A stretch of DNA of 64,000 nt from positions 3,906,001 to 3,970,000 of the forward strand of contig OX638134.1 in the NCBI GenBank assembly GCA_951804985.1, in the 5' to 3' direction. The translations under genes and the position numbers were made by a program. The notes under the pieces are model-generated. The model did not search any database. It was not told the origin of the DNA and saw nothing but the letters and a program-made list of their open reading frames with translations. This stretch comes from Dryomyza anilis (Eukaryota > Arthropoda > Insecta > Diptera > Dryomyzidae). Numbering within the stretch: position 1 is the first letter of the stretch; every line of letters starts with the position of its first letter. This document shows positions 29,201 through 40,724 of the stretch, one piece after another.

Positions 29201-32200
29201 TAACTATCATAATAACACCTACTTTAAAATTTCCCATGTGATCTAACCTTCCCAACTGGTTTATAATTTAATCATATCTCTCAACTGTTTTCATCTTCAT
29301 TACATTCTTTGTATAGTTTTCAATTTCTTTTAATTATTTTTCATCTTTTTTTTTCACTTCGAACCTATTATGCTTTAAATTCTTTTTAATTTTACATCTA
29401 TTTTATTTATTTATTAATTCAATTTCAATTTTCATTTTAAATTTTCTCTTATTCCACACTCAAATCTCACTTTAAAATTCCTTCAAATTTATTCTAGGCA
29501 AAGGCGAGCTCACCGGCGATAAAGATCTAATGACTGAATACGGCCTGCATCATACGCTGACCAAGTTCAAGGACAAAAAAGTCAAGGAATCGCTTTCCTC
29601 GTTTCTGCCAAATCTGCCTGGCATTTATGATGGCATGAATAACTTGGTAGGCAAATCAACTTCGTCGACTGATTTGAAACATCTAAAATAATTTAATAAT
29701 TTTTGTTTGTTTGTTGTTGTTGTTGTGGTAATTGTGAACGCACAGGAAAACAGCACCTTGCGCAGTGTCATCGAGAAGCCACCCATTGGTGGCAAGGAAT
29801 TGCTGCCCATGTCTTCGGTGCAATTGGCCGGTTTCCGTTTGCATCCGGGTCCGGTAAGTGTTGAGATTTTTTTTATATATTTTTTATATATTTGTCCTAT
29901 ATTTATTATAAAAAAACGGTGATGCTGATTTTGGTTACATACTCAGTTTTTTATTCACATTAAGTTTTATTTTTTTTAGAAAATGGTAATTTTTAGATAC
30001 TTTTCTAATAAATTAATTATACTTCTTCAGATAAGTGGTTTTCCAAAAAACTTTAAACGCAATTTAACTTTTGATTGTCATGGCTAAATTTAATAATTTT
30101 TAAAATATTTGGATATTTGGATCTAATATTTATTTTTATGATAATACTACTAAACAACATTTTTCCTATGAGTATCCTACACATCATTTCTATATATTCC
30201 AAGTTTATCAAAAAAAAAAAATCCTTTAAAATTTAATTTTCAGGGACTTTTTAGTTTAAACTAATTATAACACTTTACAAAAGTAGTTTTTCAAAAAACT
30301 TTAAATGCAATTTAACTTTTAATTGCCATCGCTAATTTTAATATAAAAAATAATTGACATTATTTCATTGAGTTTTCAAGATATTTCAATCAAAAGTTTC
30401 TCTTTATGATAATACGCAATTTGTCCTATGGGTATTCCGTACATTATCAGCCAGATATTGTACCTCGATAATTGACCAAATTAGTCACGCACGCCCGTGT
30501 GACTGATCTTTTTATATTTTGTAAGGCGCAAAACGTCTGACGTCACACGGTTTAAGCAGACGTAAGAAATTAAATTGTATTTCATAAAACTAAACCGCAC
30601 GAATATTGTGTCAAATTAGACGGTAGCTTTTTTTTGGCTACGTTCACTAAAATTTTCACGAAACAAAGCACTAAAGTCACCTAAAAAGGATGCCGAACAA
30701 TTTTAAATCATTTTTTAATACACTACACATTATTTTCATACAAAAAATCCATTTACAAAACAAAATAGAAAAAATTGCAAAATTATGAAATTCACACGAA
30801 ACAAATATTTGACATCTATTTCAGTACAGCTGTTTTTTTCTTTACTGAAAATCTATGTTTTTCTATTTTCCAAACCAAATTATCGCAAAATTATGAATGG
30901 TTTGTGTATTTGCTAAAATTAGATAGATTTTATTACTGCCAGATTCAAAAATTTGGTATTTTTTGTTGTTTACAGCGGTTTCATAGAACGTAAAAGGAAA
31001 CAAAATCAACGTAAGAGCCAACGTGCGGAATGCGTGAAGATATGAAATACATTTGTCAAAATTATGACATATCAACTTACAAAACGGTTCAAAACTTAAC
31101 TTCCAGAGTTGCCAACTTCTTAATATTTACACATATTCATCCTTAAAGGATGCTGAATCTTGTCGAGTAACCGGTTTCTCTGTAAAGAATACCGTTTGTA
31201 AGTTATCGTGAAAACCCCTCAAAAGTGATACATTTGTCAAAATTATGACATATCAACTTACAAAACGGTTCAAAACTTAACTTCCAGAGTTGCCAACTTG
31301 TTAATATTTACACATATTCATCCTTAAAGGATGCTGAATCTTGTCGAGTAACCGGTTTCTCTGTAAAGAATACCGTTTGTAAGTTATCGTGAAAACCCCT
31401 CAAAAGTGATACATTTGTCAAAATTATGACATATCAACTTACAAAACGGTTCAAAACTTAACTTCCAGAGTTGCCAACTTGTTAATATTTACACATATTC
31501 ATCCTTAAAGGATGCTGAATCTTGTCGAGTAACCGGTTTCTCTGTAAAGAATACCGTTTGTAAGTTATCGTGAAAACCCCTCAAAAGTGATACATTTGTC
31601 AAAATTATGACATATCAACTTACAAAACGGTTCAAAACTTAACTTCCAGAGTTGCCAACTTGTTAATATTTACACATATTCATCCTTAAAGGATGCTGAA
31701 TCTTGTCGAGTAACCGGTTTCTCTGTAAAGAATACCGTTTGTAAGTTATCGTGAAAACCCCTCAAAAGTGATACATTTGTCAAAATTATGACATATCAAC
31801 TTACAAAACGGTTCAAAACTTAACTTCCAGAGTTGCCAACTTGTTAATATTTACACATATTCATCCTTAAAGGATGCTGAATCTTGTCGAGTAACCGGTT
31901 TCTCTGTAAAGAATACCGTTTGTAAGTTATCGTGAAAACCCCTCAAAAGTGATACATTTGTCAAAATTATGACATATCAACTTACAAAACGGTTCAAAAC
32001 TTAACTTCCAGAGTTGCCAACTTGTTAATATTTACACATATTCATCCTTAAAGGATGCTGAATCTTGTCGAGTAACCGGTTTCTCTGTAAAGAATACCGT
32101 TTGTAAGTTATCGTGAAAACCCCTCAAAAGTGATACATTTGTCAAAATTATGACATATCAACTTACAAAACGGTTCAAAACTTAACTTCCAGAGTTGCCA

Positions 32201-35200
32201 ACTTGTTAATATTTACACATATTCATCCTTAAAGGATGCTGAATCTTGTCGAGTAACCGGTTTCTCTGTAAAGAATACCGTTTGTAAGTTATCGTGAAAA
32301 CCCCTCAAAAGTGATACATTTGTCAAAATTATGACATATCAACTTACAAAACGGTTCAAAACTTAACTTCCAGAGTTGCCAACTTGTTAATATTTACACA
32401 TATTCATCCTTAAAGGATGCTGAATCTTGTCGAGTAACCGGTTTCTCTGTAAAGAATACCGTTTGTAAGTTATCGTGAAAACCCCTCAAAAGTGATACAT
32501 TTGTCAAAATTATGACATATCAACTTACAAAACGGTTCAAAACTTAACTTCCAGAGTTGCCAACTTGTTAATATTTACACATATTCATCCTTAAAGGATG
32601 CTGAATCTTGTCGAGTAACCGGTTTCTCTGTAAAGAATCCCGTTTGTAAGTTATCGTGAAAACCCCTCAAAAGTGATACATTTGTCAAAATTATGACATA
32701 TCAACTTACAAAACGGTTCAAAACTTAACTTCCAGAGTTGCCAACTTCTTAATATTTACACATATTCATCCTTAAAGGATGCTGAATCTTGTCGAGTAAC
32801 CGGTTTCTCTGTAAAGAATACCGTTTGTAAGTTATCGTGAAAACCCCTCAAAAGTGATACATTTGTCAAAATTATGACATATCAACTTACAAAACGGTTC
32901 AAAACTTAACTTCCAGAGTTGCCAACTTCTTAATATTTACACATATTCATCCTTAAAGGATGCTGAATCTTGTCGAGTAACCGGTTTCTCTGTAAAGAAT
33001 ACCGTTTGTAAGTTATCGTGAAAACCCCTCAAAAGTGATACATTTGTCAAAATTATGACATATCAACTTACAAAACGGTTCAAAACTTAACTTCCAGAGT
33101 TGCCAACTTGTTAATATTTACACATATTCATCCTTAAAGGATGCTGAATCTTGTCGAGTAACCGGTTTCTCTGTAAAGAATACCGTTTGTAAGTTATCGT
33201 GAAAACCCCTCAAAAGTGATACATTTGTCAAAATTATGACATATCAACTTACAAAACGGTTCAAAACTTAACTTCCAGAGTTGCCAACTTGTTAATATTT
33301 ACACATATTCATCCTTAAAGGATGCTGAATCTTGTCGAGTAACCGGTTTCTCTGTAAAGAATACCGTTTGTAAGTTATCGTGAAAACCCCTCAAAAGTGA
33401 TACATTTGTCAAAATTATGACATATCAACTTACAAAACGGTTCAAAACTTAACTTCCAGAGTTGCCAACTTCTTAATATTTACACATATTCATCCTTAAA
33501 GGATGCTGAATCTTGTCGAGTAACCGGTTTCTCTGTAAAGAATACCGTTTGTAAGTTATCGTGAAAACCCCTCAAAAGTGATACATTTGTCAAAATTATG
33601 ACATATCAACTTACAAAACGGTTCAAAACTTAACTTCCAGAGTTGCCAACTTGTTAATATTTACACATATTCATCCTTAAAGGATGCTGAATCTTGTCGA
33701 GTAACCGGTTTCTCTGTAAAGAATACCGTTTGTAAGTTATCGTGAAAACCCCTCAAAAGTGATACATTTGTCAAAATTATGACATATCAACTTACAAAAC
33801 GGTTCAAAACTTAACTTCCAGAGTTGCCAACTTGTTAATATTTACACATATTCATCCTTAAAGGATGCTGAATCTTGTCGAGTAACCGGTTTCTCTGTAA
33901 AGAATACCGTTTGTAAGTTATCGTGAAAACCCCTCAAAAGTGATACATTTGTCAAAATTATGACATATCAACTTACAAAACGGTTCAAAACTTAACTTCC
34001 AGAGTTGCCAACTTGTTAATATTTACACATATTCATCCTTAAAGGATGCTGAATCTTGTCGAGTAACCGGTTTCTCTGTAAAGAATACCGTTTGTAAGTT
34101 ATCGTGAAAACCCCTCAAAAGTGATACATTTGTCAAAATTATGACATATCAACTTACAAAACGGTTCAAAACTTAACTTCCAGAGTTGCCAACTTGTTAA
34201 TATTTACACATATTCATCCTTAAAGGATGCTGAATCTTGTCGAGTAACCGGTTTCTCTGTAAAGAATACCGTTTGTAAGTTATCGTGAAAACCCCTCAAA
34301 AGTGATACATTTGTCAAAATTATGACATATCAACTTACAAAACGGTTCAAAACTTAACTTCCAGAGTTGCCAACTTCTTAATATTTACACATATTCATCC
34401 TTAAAGGATGCTGAATCTTGTCGAGTAACCGGTTTCTCTGTAAAGAATACCGTTTGTAAGTTATCGTGAAAACCCCTCAAAAGTGATACATTTGTCAAAA
34501 TTATGACATATCAACTTACAAAACGGTTCAAAACTTAACTTCCAGAGTTGCCAACTTCTTAATATTTACACATATTCATCCTTAAAGGATGCTGAATCTT
34601 GTCGAGTAACCGGTTTCTCTGTAAAGAATACCGTTTGTAAGTTATCGTGAAAACCCCTCAAAAGTGATACATTTGTCAAAATTATGACATATCAACTTAC
34701 AAAACGGTTCAAAACTTAACTTCCAGAGTTGCCAACTTGTTAATATTTACACATATTCATCCTTAAAGGATGCTGAATCTTGTCGAGTAACCGGTTTCTC
34801 TGTAAAGAATACCGTTTGTAAGTTATCGTGAAAACCCCTCAAAAGTGATACATTTGTCAAAATTATGACATATCAACTTACAAAACGGTTCAAAACTTAA
34901 CTTCCAGAGTTGCCAACTTGTTAATATTTACACATATTCATCCTTAAAGGATGCTGAATCTTGTCGAGTAACCGGTTTCTCTGTAAAGAATACCGTTTGT
35001 AAGTTATCGTGAAAACCCCTCAAAAGTGATACATTTGTCAAAATTATGACATATCAACTTACAAAACGGTTCAAAACTTAACTTCCAGAGTTGCCAACTT
35101 CTTAATATTTACACATATTCATCCTTAAAGGATGCTGAATCTTGTCGAGTAACCGGTTTCTCTGTAAAGAATACCGTTTGTAAGTTATCGTGAAAACCCC

Positions 35201-37171
35201 TCAAAAGTGATACATTTGTCAAAATTATGACATATCAACTTACAAAACGGTTCAAAACTTAACTTCCAGAGTTGCCAACTTGTTAATATTTACACATATT
35301 CATCCTTAAAGGATGCTGAATCTTGTCGAGTAACCGGTTTCTCTGTAAAGAATCCCGTTCGTGAAAAAAACACAAAATTAACTGAATATCAGGGATTAAA
35401 AAAAACATATGTATATATAATTCTGTTCAGGCTTCTGTGCCCATGTATATTCTTGTGTTGTGCTGAATTCTCGCGGAAAATTTTCAGACGATGTGAGATT
35501 ACTCACATTTGAGAGGACTCAGTCACATCGAGATACAATATCTGGCTGTATTTCTATATAATTCATGGGTGCTTATTTTGACTGCATACTCAGATTTTTG
35601 TTCTTATCGCTTCAAGTTTATATAAAAAAAAACTTTGAAATTTTCAGATCCTATTCAGGCACTTTTTTGTGTCAATTAATTATAGCACTTTACAAATGTA
35701 GTTTTTCAAAAAACTTTAAACGCAATTTTACTTATAAATGTCAAGGCTAATTTTAATATAAAAGGAATTGAAAATATGTTATTTACTTTTTAAGGTATTT
35801 GGATCTGAAGTTTTTCTTTATGATAATAGTACTCAACACAAATTTTCCTTTCGGTATCCCATACATCATTTCAATATAATTCGTGAATGCTGATTTTAAC
35901 TGCATACTCAGTTTTTCCGTCACTTCAAGTTTATAAAAAAAAATCTTTGATGATTCCAGGTCTTTCACAGCCACTTTTTAGTTTATATTAATTATAACAC
36001 TTTACAATAGTAGTTTTTCCAATAACTTTAAACGCAATTTTACTTTTAATTGTCAAGACAAATTTTAATATAAAAATTAATGGTAATATTTCAATTAATT
36101 TTCAAGATATTAGTATGAGATATAGTATGATATTTGCAATGGGTAGCCCATACATTAATTCTATATAATTCGGGAGTTCTGCCGGAGATTACCTATACTT
36201 CATGTATATAAATCATCAGTACTAATTTTGACTTACCTCCTTATTACGTAAAACGAAACGAAAAGAAATTCGTCAAAAGAAAAGTCAGAAATTCCAGTGA
36301 CAGAATATTTTTGTATTACATGAAAAAAAAAAACAAAAACAACGACAAAATGAACAAGAAAAAGAACTCACTGGATTTTTTTGACAAAGTTCTGTTCGTT
36401 TCGTATTACGTAATAAGGGGGTTTGTTTTATTTTTGGAAATTATTTTTTTAATTCTCTCATTTTTTAAAAGCCATTTAAAATTAAAATTAATAAAATTGA
36501 TTTTTAAATTAATTAATCAATTTTCTTCATAAAATTATACAAATATTTTCAATTTATTTAACACTGTTGTTTTATTCTACACTTTAACCCTTAGCTGCCG
36601 GAGCAATATCGTGCTTTAAACACAACGCCCGCGCGCAAACACAAAAACAAACATAAAAAACACAAACACAAGGATGGCGTCTTGCCGCCGGAAACATCGC
36701 TGATGGGTGCGTTTTTATTTACTGCTTTTACTTTTCAATAGTTTTAATTTATTAAAATTTTATTTTTTTTTTCTAATATTCATAGATTCCGCCGGCTTGG
36801 AGCCCTACGAGAAAAAACACAAAAAACAAAAGCGTCACGAAGACGACAAAGAGCGCAAAAAGCGAAAAAAGGAAAAGAAACGCAAAAAACAGCGACACAG
36901 TCCAGAGCCACCGCCAGGTGCAGTGCCCTCCTCGCAACAACAACAACAACAGCAGCAGCAACAACATTTACAACAGCAGCAGCAACAACAATTGTCAACG
37001 CCCGCAATGCTGCAACAGCAGATGCTGCAATCACCGTTGTTGGCTGCCGGCGGCGGTCTTATGGGCGGCAGCGGCATCATGGGTGGCGGCCCAATGTCGT
37101 CTGGCGGTGCTGCCGGTGGCGGCGCAGGCCCAGGCGGCTTGTTGATGTCGCAGCAAACGCCTTTGTTTTAG
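26297..37171 (+). CDS. MED19: Mediator of RNA polymerase II transcription subunit 19
   Basis: Head-module subunit of the Mediator complex, linking transcription factors to RNA polymerase II in the nucleus. Five coding exons: 26297-26504, 29498-29646, 29746-29853, 36595-36706, 36786-37171. Frames join exactly to a 320-aa protein. The start is the first of two adjacent ATGs (MMNNYGNMM). The conserved core runs from TGPFYSMKEPP through the exon-3 segment ENSTLRSVIEKPP to LAGFRLHPGPLPEQY at the exon 3/4 join. Then comes a basic Lys/His/Arg region (KHKNKHKKHKHK, then DDKERKKRKKEKKRKK), followed by two polyglutamine runs of 10 and 7 and a Gly-rich, low-complexity tail. Intron 1 is 3.0 kb and intron 3 is 6.7 kb; both are packed with repeats and transposons, so the gene is far longer than its message. 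Family identity is firm. Confidence 0.95.
26640..27330. repeat. four decayed ~175-190 bp repeats in MED19 intron 1
   Basis: The phrase CCTTTTGATATTTTGTTCAAT followed by ACCAGTCA, then GTGATGTAAACAGAAATTA, returns at about 26739, 26913, 27097 and 27290. Spacing is 174, 184 and 193 bp, with many substitutions. It looks like an old short tandem array. Confidence 0.7.
27331..28184. other. T-rich intron stretch, nothing recognised
   Basis: Within MED19 intron 1. Almost entirely TTTTTATTT-type sequence with irregular spacing. No gene, TIR or clear tandem unit was seen. Confidence 0.6.
28185..28470. repeat. (AT)n run followed by a CTGCCGATATTCTGC-word region
   Basis: An (AT)10 run at 28185-28204 is followed by about 260 bp in which short words recur loosely on the plus strand: CTGCCGACAAC, CCGCCGATATTCT, CATGCCGATTCTCTGCG, GTCGATATTCTGCCAG and CTGCCGAATATT. 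The base composition differs from the surrounding T-rich intron, so it may be a decayed minisatellite or a transposon scrap. Confidence 0.45.
28559..29162. mobile_element. interspersed repeat with ATACCCTACAC inverted ends
   Basis: The left end ATACCCTACAC (28559-28569) and the right end GTGTAGGGTAT (29152-29162) are exact inverted repeats 604 bp apart. The inside has the phrase CTTGATCAGCATGACC followed by (GTCTGTCT)n, which I recall from common dipteran interspersed repeats; a family name cannot be given. It encodes nothing. A perfect palindrome arm pair TATAGTCGG/CCGACTATA lies just outside at 29164-29187. Confidence 0.65.
29920..30447. repeat. diverged tandem repeats, left half (interrupted by the 5.1-kb element)
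   Basis: The order GCTGATTTT / ACATACTCAG / TTTATTTTTT / GTAGTTTTTCAAAAAACTTT / CGCAATTT / ATTGTCATGGCTAA recurs with anchors at about 30032 and 30281, and again beyond the inserted element at 35698 and 36009. Spacing is about 250-310 bp. Four old copies in MED19 intron 3. Confidence 0.7.
30448..35548. mobile_element. 5.1-kb TIR element carrying an internal satellite array
   Basis: The left end begins CAGCCAGATATTGTA (from 30448) and the right end is its inverse (to 35548); the match covers 22 bp with one mismatch. Both ends are flanked by TAT, and removing the element with one TAT restores TACATTATTTCTATATA, which fits the neighbouring tandem copies (TACATCATTTCTATATA), so this is a real insertion with a 3-bp target duplication. 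Short hairpins sit just inside each end. No transposase was found. About 85% of the element is the 181-bp repeat array. The superfamily is not assigned; a 3-bp duplication occurs in PIF/Harbinger and a few others. Confidence 0.85.
31047..35359. repeat. 181-bp tandem repeat array, 24 copies
   Basis: The word GCCAACTT occurs at 31111, 31292, 31473 and so on at exact 181-bp steps, 24 times. Copies are nearly identical; the visible variants are CTTGTT versus CTTCTT after that word and AATACC versus AATCCC near the unit end. The right border ends in AATCCCGTT. It lies within the TIR element of MED19 intron 3. Confidence 0.97.
35549..36180. repeat. diverged tandem repeats, right half
   Basis: Continuation of the repeats seen at 29920-30447: GTAGTTTTTCAAAAAACTTTAAACGCAATTTTACTT at about 35698 and GTAGTTTTTCCAATAACTTTAAACGC at about 36009, 311 bp apart, each preceded by GCATACTCAG and followed by TAATTTTAATATAAAA. 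Confidence 0.75.
36236..36421. mobile_element. 186-bp palindromic MITE
   Basis: Left end CCTCCTTATTACGTAAAACG and right end CGTATTACGTAATAAGGGGG are inverted repeats of about 30 bp with few mismatches (ACGAAACGAA continues on both sides). The inner parts (CGTCAAAAG, TCCAGTGA) are also inverted relative to each other. A 73-codon open frame inside is chance. No clear target duplication was found. Confidence 0.7.
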
Positions 37172-38286
37172 TTTTAAGCCACAAACAAATTTATTTGAGT
37201 ATAAGCAACAGTCTACCGCTCCAAAAAAACACAGAAACACACGCAAAGCAATTATGGAACTCCTCGTTTTATATTCGATTTTTTTTACTATTTTTTTATT
37301 TAATTTTTTTTTTTGTAATTTTTAAAAATATTTAAATTGCAAATTGTTTTTCTTTTTCAATTTCTAAAAAAAAAACATTTTACCCCTAAGTTCCCTAAGA
37401 ATTTTCCAATATTCCTTTAAGTTTTCCTTATAAATTTCAAATAATTAACATTTTCTTTCTTTTTAAAATATTCTATTGCCAGTTAACTTAAAATTTCCCA
37501 CCCAATTCCGCAACTCTGTTTTCCCTTTTTTTTTTAATTTCCCTTATTTCCCACTTCATATAATATTTTTTTTTTAATTTAAAATGTTTCAAAATTTCTT
37601 TTAAAATTTGCTGTTTTTTTTATTTAGCTTTTTCCAATACGCTTTTAGTTAAATTTTATATTTTTCCCATGCTAGTAAAAAAAATGTTCTTCCATAAAAT
37701 TTCACAACGTAAAAAAGGCACCTTTTTTTATTTTTTGTAAAATGTAAATTGTACACAAATTCTTGTGCTTGATTAAAATCATGAAATTGTAAAAGTTTGC
37801 GTTGCATATAGAGAAAAAAAAAACAACAACAACAATATTTCTTAATATTTAATTTAATTAATAACCGCTTAATACTTAGTCTAGTTTTAGTTGTAAATTG
37901 CTTAAGTTAAGTATTTAAAGTAATAAATCAAAGCAACATTAGCCAATTTTGTGCGGGCTGCTGCTGCTACTGCTGCTTCTGCAATCTGCTACTGCTGTCG
38001 AATTTGTTTTCTTTGTATAGACAGACAGCATGTTTAATAGGCTGCTGCTGGAAACAACAGAGTCACAGAGTTGAGCAGACATTTAACGCGTTTGCGTATT
38101 TTTAAGTTTTACTTAAGCGATCATAATATAAACATATATTTAAATATTAGTTACATTCTATATAATATATATTTTAAATGCATACTGAAATCGCAACAAC
38201 AAATCGATTTATTTAATAAAACAAAATCAATTTAAAGCTATTTCAAAACGTGTTTAAATATAATTTATTGGCGATTTTTTTTTATA
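37172..38286 (+). other. MED19 3' UTR and intergenic DNA
   Basis: AT-rich with T runs. A CTG-rich patch (GCTGCTGCTGCTACTGCTGC) lies at about 37958-37978. Candidate polyadenylation signals are listed separately. No gene is seen. Confidence 0.6.
37922..37927 (+). promoter_or_regulatory. candidate polyadenylation signal AATAAA (MED19)
   Basis: AATAAA about 750 bp after the MED19 stop. A second AATAAA at 38215-38220 could end a longer form, just before the mariner insertion at 38287. Confidence 0.4.
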
Positions 38287-38870
38287 AAGGGTTTTTCACA
38301 GGGACGCTACAAAAGTAGAGCGACAGGGACAGCAAACGACGCCATATTTCTTGCCGCTCTTTTGACATTTCTCTTCAGTAAGGTTTGCCATTTCATGCCA
38401 CTGAAGCCGCTTGGCCACCAGAAGCGTCGTATGTTCGTGAATTGGGCTGGGCCGTACTTCTTCCGTGATGATCAAGACCGGCACGTTACTGTGTTACCGT
38501 TCAATGATAACCGAATATTTTTACCCCAATTGGATGATATGGACTTGGAGGACATGTGGTTCCAACAGGACGGCGCCACAAGCCACACAGCGAATGCCAC
38601 AATCAATTTATTGGAAACCAATTTTGGAGAACGCGTTATCTCACGAAATGGTCCAGTCGATTGGCCGCCTCGGTCGTGCAATTTGACGCCGTTAGACTAT
38701 TTTCTGTGGGGCTACGTCAAGTCTATGCCAACGATTTATGTACTTTGTACGATTATCGAACGTGAAATTGTAGCTGTATCGGCCGATTTATGCTTGAAAA
38801 CCGTCGAAAATTGGGTTCAGCGTCTGGACTTCTGCAAGCGTGCCCGTGGTGGCCATGCAAAAGAAATCGA
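38287..38870 (+). mobile_element. internally deleted mariner (D,D41D type)
   Basis: Begins AAGGGTTTTTCACAGGGACGC after TA and follows the fuller copy at 48584. Two segments are missing, at about 38397 (equivalent to 48690-49065) and about 38450 (equivalent to 49113-49309), and the 3' end stops at AAAGAAATCGA without the right TIR. The C-terminal transposase part is readable (WFQQDGATSHTA, PPRS, LTPLDYFLWG), with Asn for Asp in RSCN. Inactive. Confidence 0.9.
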
Positions 38871-39937
38871 CTTATGGGTAATCAAATGAAGAATATTTCC
38901 AGTTCGGATTTGCCATGTTTACTTTGCTTTACTTTTATTTTCAAATACAAAAATGTATTTCAGGCCAAGCAGGAAAGTGGTAATTCAAGTGAAAGTAGTT
39001 CCCATTTAATGGCAATTTATGCAGAAATAGTGCAGAATGGCTTTCATCCGTGACTGGGTTCACTGCGAATAACCAATATGCAATTATTTTCAAGATCTGT
39101 TAATTCTGGTCACTTTAAACCAGAGTTCGTAAAATATATCTCAAAGATATTTATCCATTTATATCCCTCACAAAATGAGGGATATAAAATGATGAAAAAA
39201 ATGTCCATCTTGAGCGATATTTTTATTTTCATCATTGATGAGATAAAATATATCGTTCAATGATCGAAATTAATTCTCATCTCAAAAGTACTCATCATTG
39301 ATGATGAAAATAATTTGTATCTTCAATTTTTCTCATCATTGAATGATGAGAAAAAAGCATAACGTCGCGAATCCTCATCATTTGAAGATCAAAATAAATG
39401 ATGAGAAAACACAAAAAAATGATCAGAAAAAAAATGAGAAAAAATGAAAAAAATTATGAGAAAAATGATGAGACAAATTATGATAAAAATGATTAGAAAA
39501 ATATGAGGACAAATGAGAGATTGGACACATTTTTGATTGCTGCTTGATGATATGTAAGCAAAGGTTTCTATATATGACGTGCTCCTGGACATGTCCTGGA
39601 TAACCATGGACACATTTTTTTTTTCATTATGTTTTGAAATGTCTTATAAATGATTTTGACATGTCCACTGGATGATGAGGTGCCCCTGGACATGTCCATG
39701 ATGACCTTGGACAACAATTTTCATTATGTTTTAAATGCTATAAAAATGATTTTGGACATGTCACTGGAGGATTACGTATTGTTTAAATTTAAACAGTACC
39801 CCGCATTTAATTTTATTATTTTTATTATAAGGATTGGTCCATTCATAACTTAAAAAATGTTCTAAGTGAACTAACCTTTAATTGTTTCCTCGATTCGTTT
39901 CGATTTATCGATTAAATTAAGTTTTCAATTCATATTT
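38871..39937. other. intergenic, simple repeats only
   Basis: Between about 39210 and 39510 the sequence is variations of GATGATGAGAAAA in both orientations. 39581-39775 holds about two copies of a 101-bp unit (CTGGACATGTCC ... TTTCATTATGTTTT ... AAATGATTTT). No gene is seen. Confidence 0.65.
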
Positions 39938-40516
39938 TCGCTAAAAATTAAAATATTCACTATAAAATTCAAATATTTACTAAAAAATTAGTTTTTCACT
40001 AAAAAATTTAAATTTTCAATAATAATTCAATTTTTCACAATAAATTAAATTTTAACTAAATTCAATTTTCCACTAAAATTTCCATTTTTCACTAAAAATT
40101 TAATTTCTCACTAAAACATCATTTTTTTCACTAAAAATACCATTTTTCACTAAAAAGTCAAATTTTCATTAAACATTAATTTTAAAAATCTCAATTATTC
40201 ACTAAAAATTCAAATATTCACTAAAAATACAATTTCACACTAAAAATTATATATCTCACTCAAAATTCAATTTTGTTACTAAAAATTCAATTCTTCATTT
40301 AAAATTTATTTTTTCACTAAAAATTAATAAAACTTAAAATTCAGTTTTTCACTAAAAAGTATTTTTTTTTTACTTAAAATGTATTTTTCACAAAAAATTC
40401 AATTTTCTCTAAAAACTAAACATTTCACTAAAAAGTCAATTTCTCACTAATAATTTAATTTCTCACTCAAAATTCAATTATTCACTAAAAATAATTTTTT
40501 CACTAAAATTGGATAA
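39938..40516. repeat. degenerate TTTTTCACTAAAAATTCAA minisatellite
   Basis: About 30 loosely conserved copies of a 19-bp unit upstream of the phosphatase genes. The same unit forms the long, cleaner array at 58021-59970 in the GRD intron. Confidence 0.85.
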
Positions 40517-40690
40517 AACTTAAATTATGAATTATAATTCTAAAAAAAAAATTACAAAAAAATAAATTTTTAACACAAAATTCAAAAAAGTTTAAGCAGC
40601 ACCGCATTAGCACTCTGCTTCTAATTTTCTAACACCAACAACGCACACAGTTTGACATGCTGCGTCGCACAGTTTAACAAGGTCATTGCA

Positions 40691-40700
40691 AACAGCTGAT
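40691..40700. promoter_or_regulatory. E-box core-promoter motif AACAGCTGAT
   Basis: Matches the fly core-promoter E-box consensus AWCAGCTGWT, 25 bp before the ATG at 40725 of the possible first exon. If the motif lies at the core promoter, the transcript probably starts close to here, which would leave that ATG very near the cap or make the exon 5' UTR. Confidence 0.45.
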
Positions 40701-40724
40701 CTAGTTTGACGTTCGTTGAAAAAA

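Noticed and set aside
31047..35359. 181-bp array as a second copy of the main satellite
   Set aside because: Unit length and sequence are unrelated to the 159-bp monomer apart from AT content.
36311..36532. 73-codon hydrophobic frame after MED19 intron repeats
   Set aside because: Begins inside the palindromic MITE and continues into AT-rich intron.
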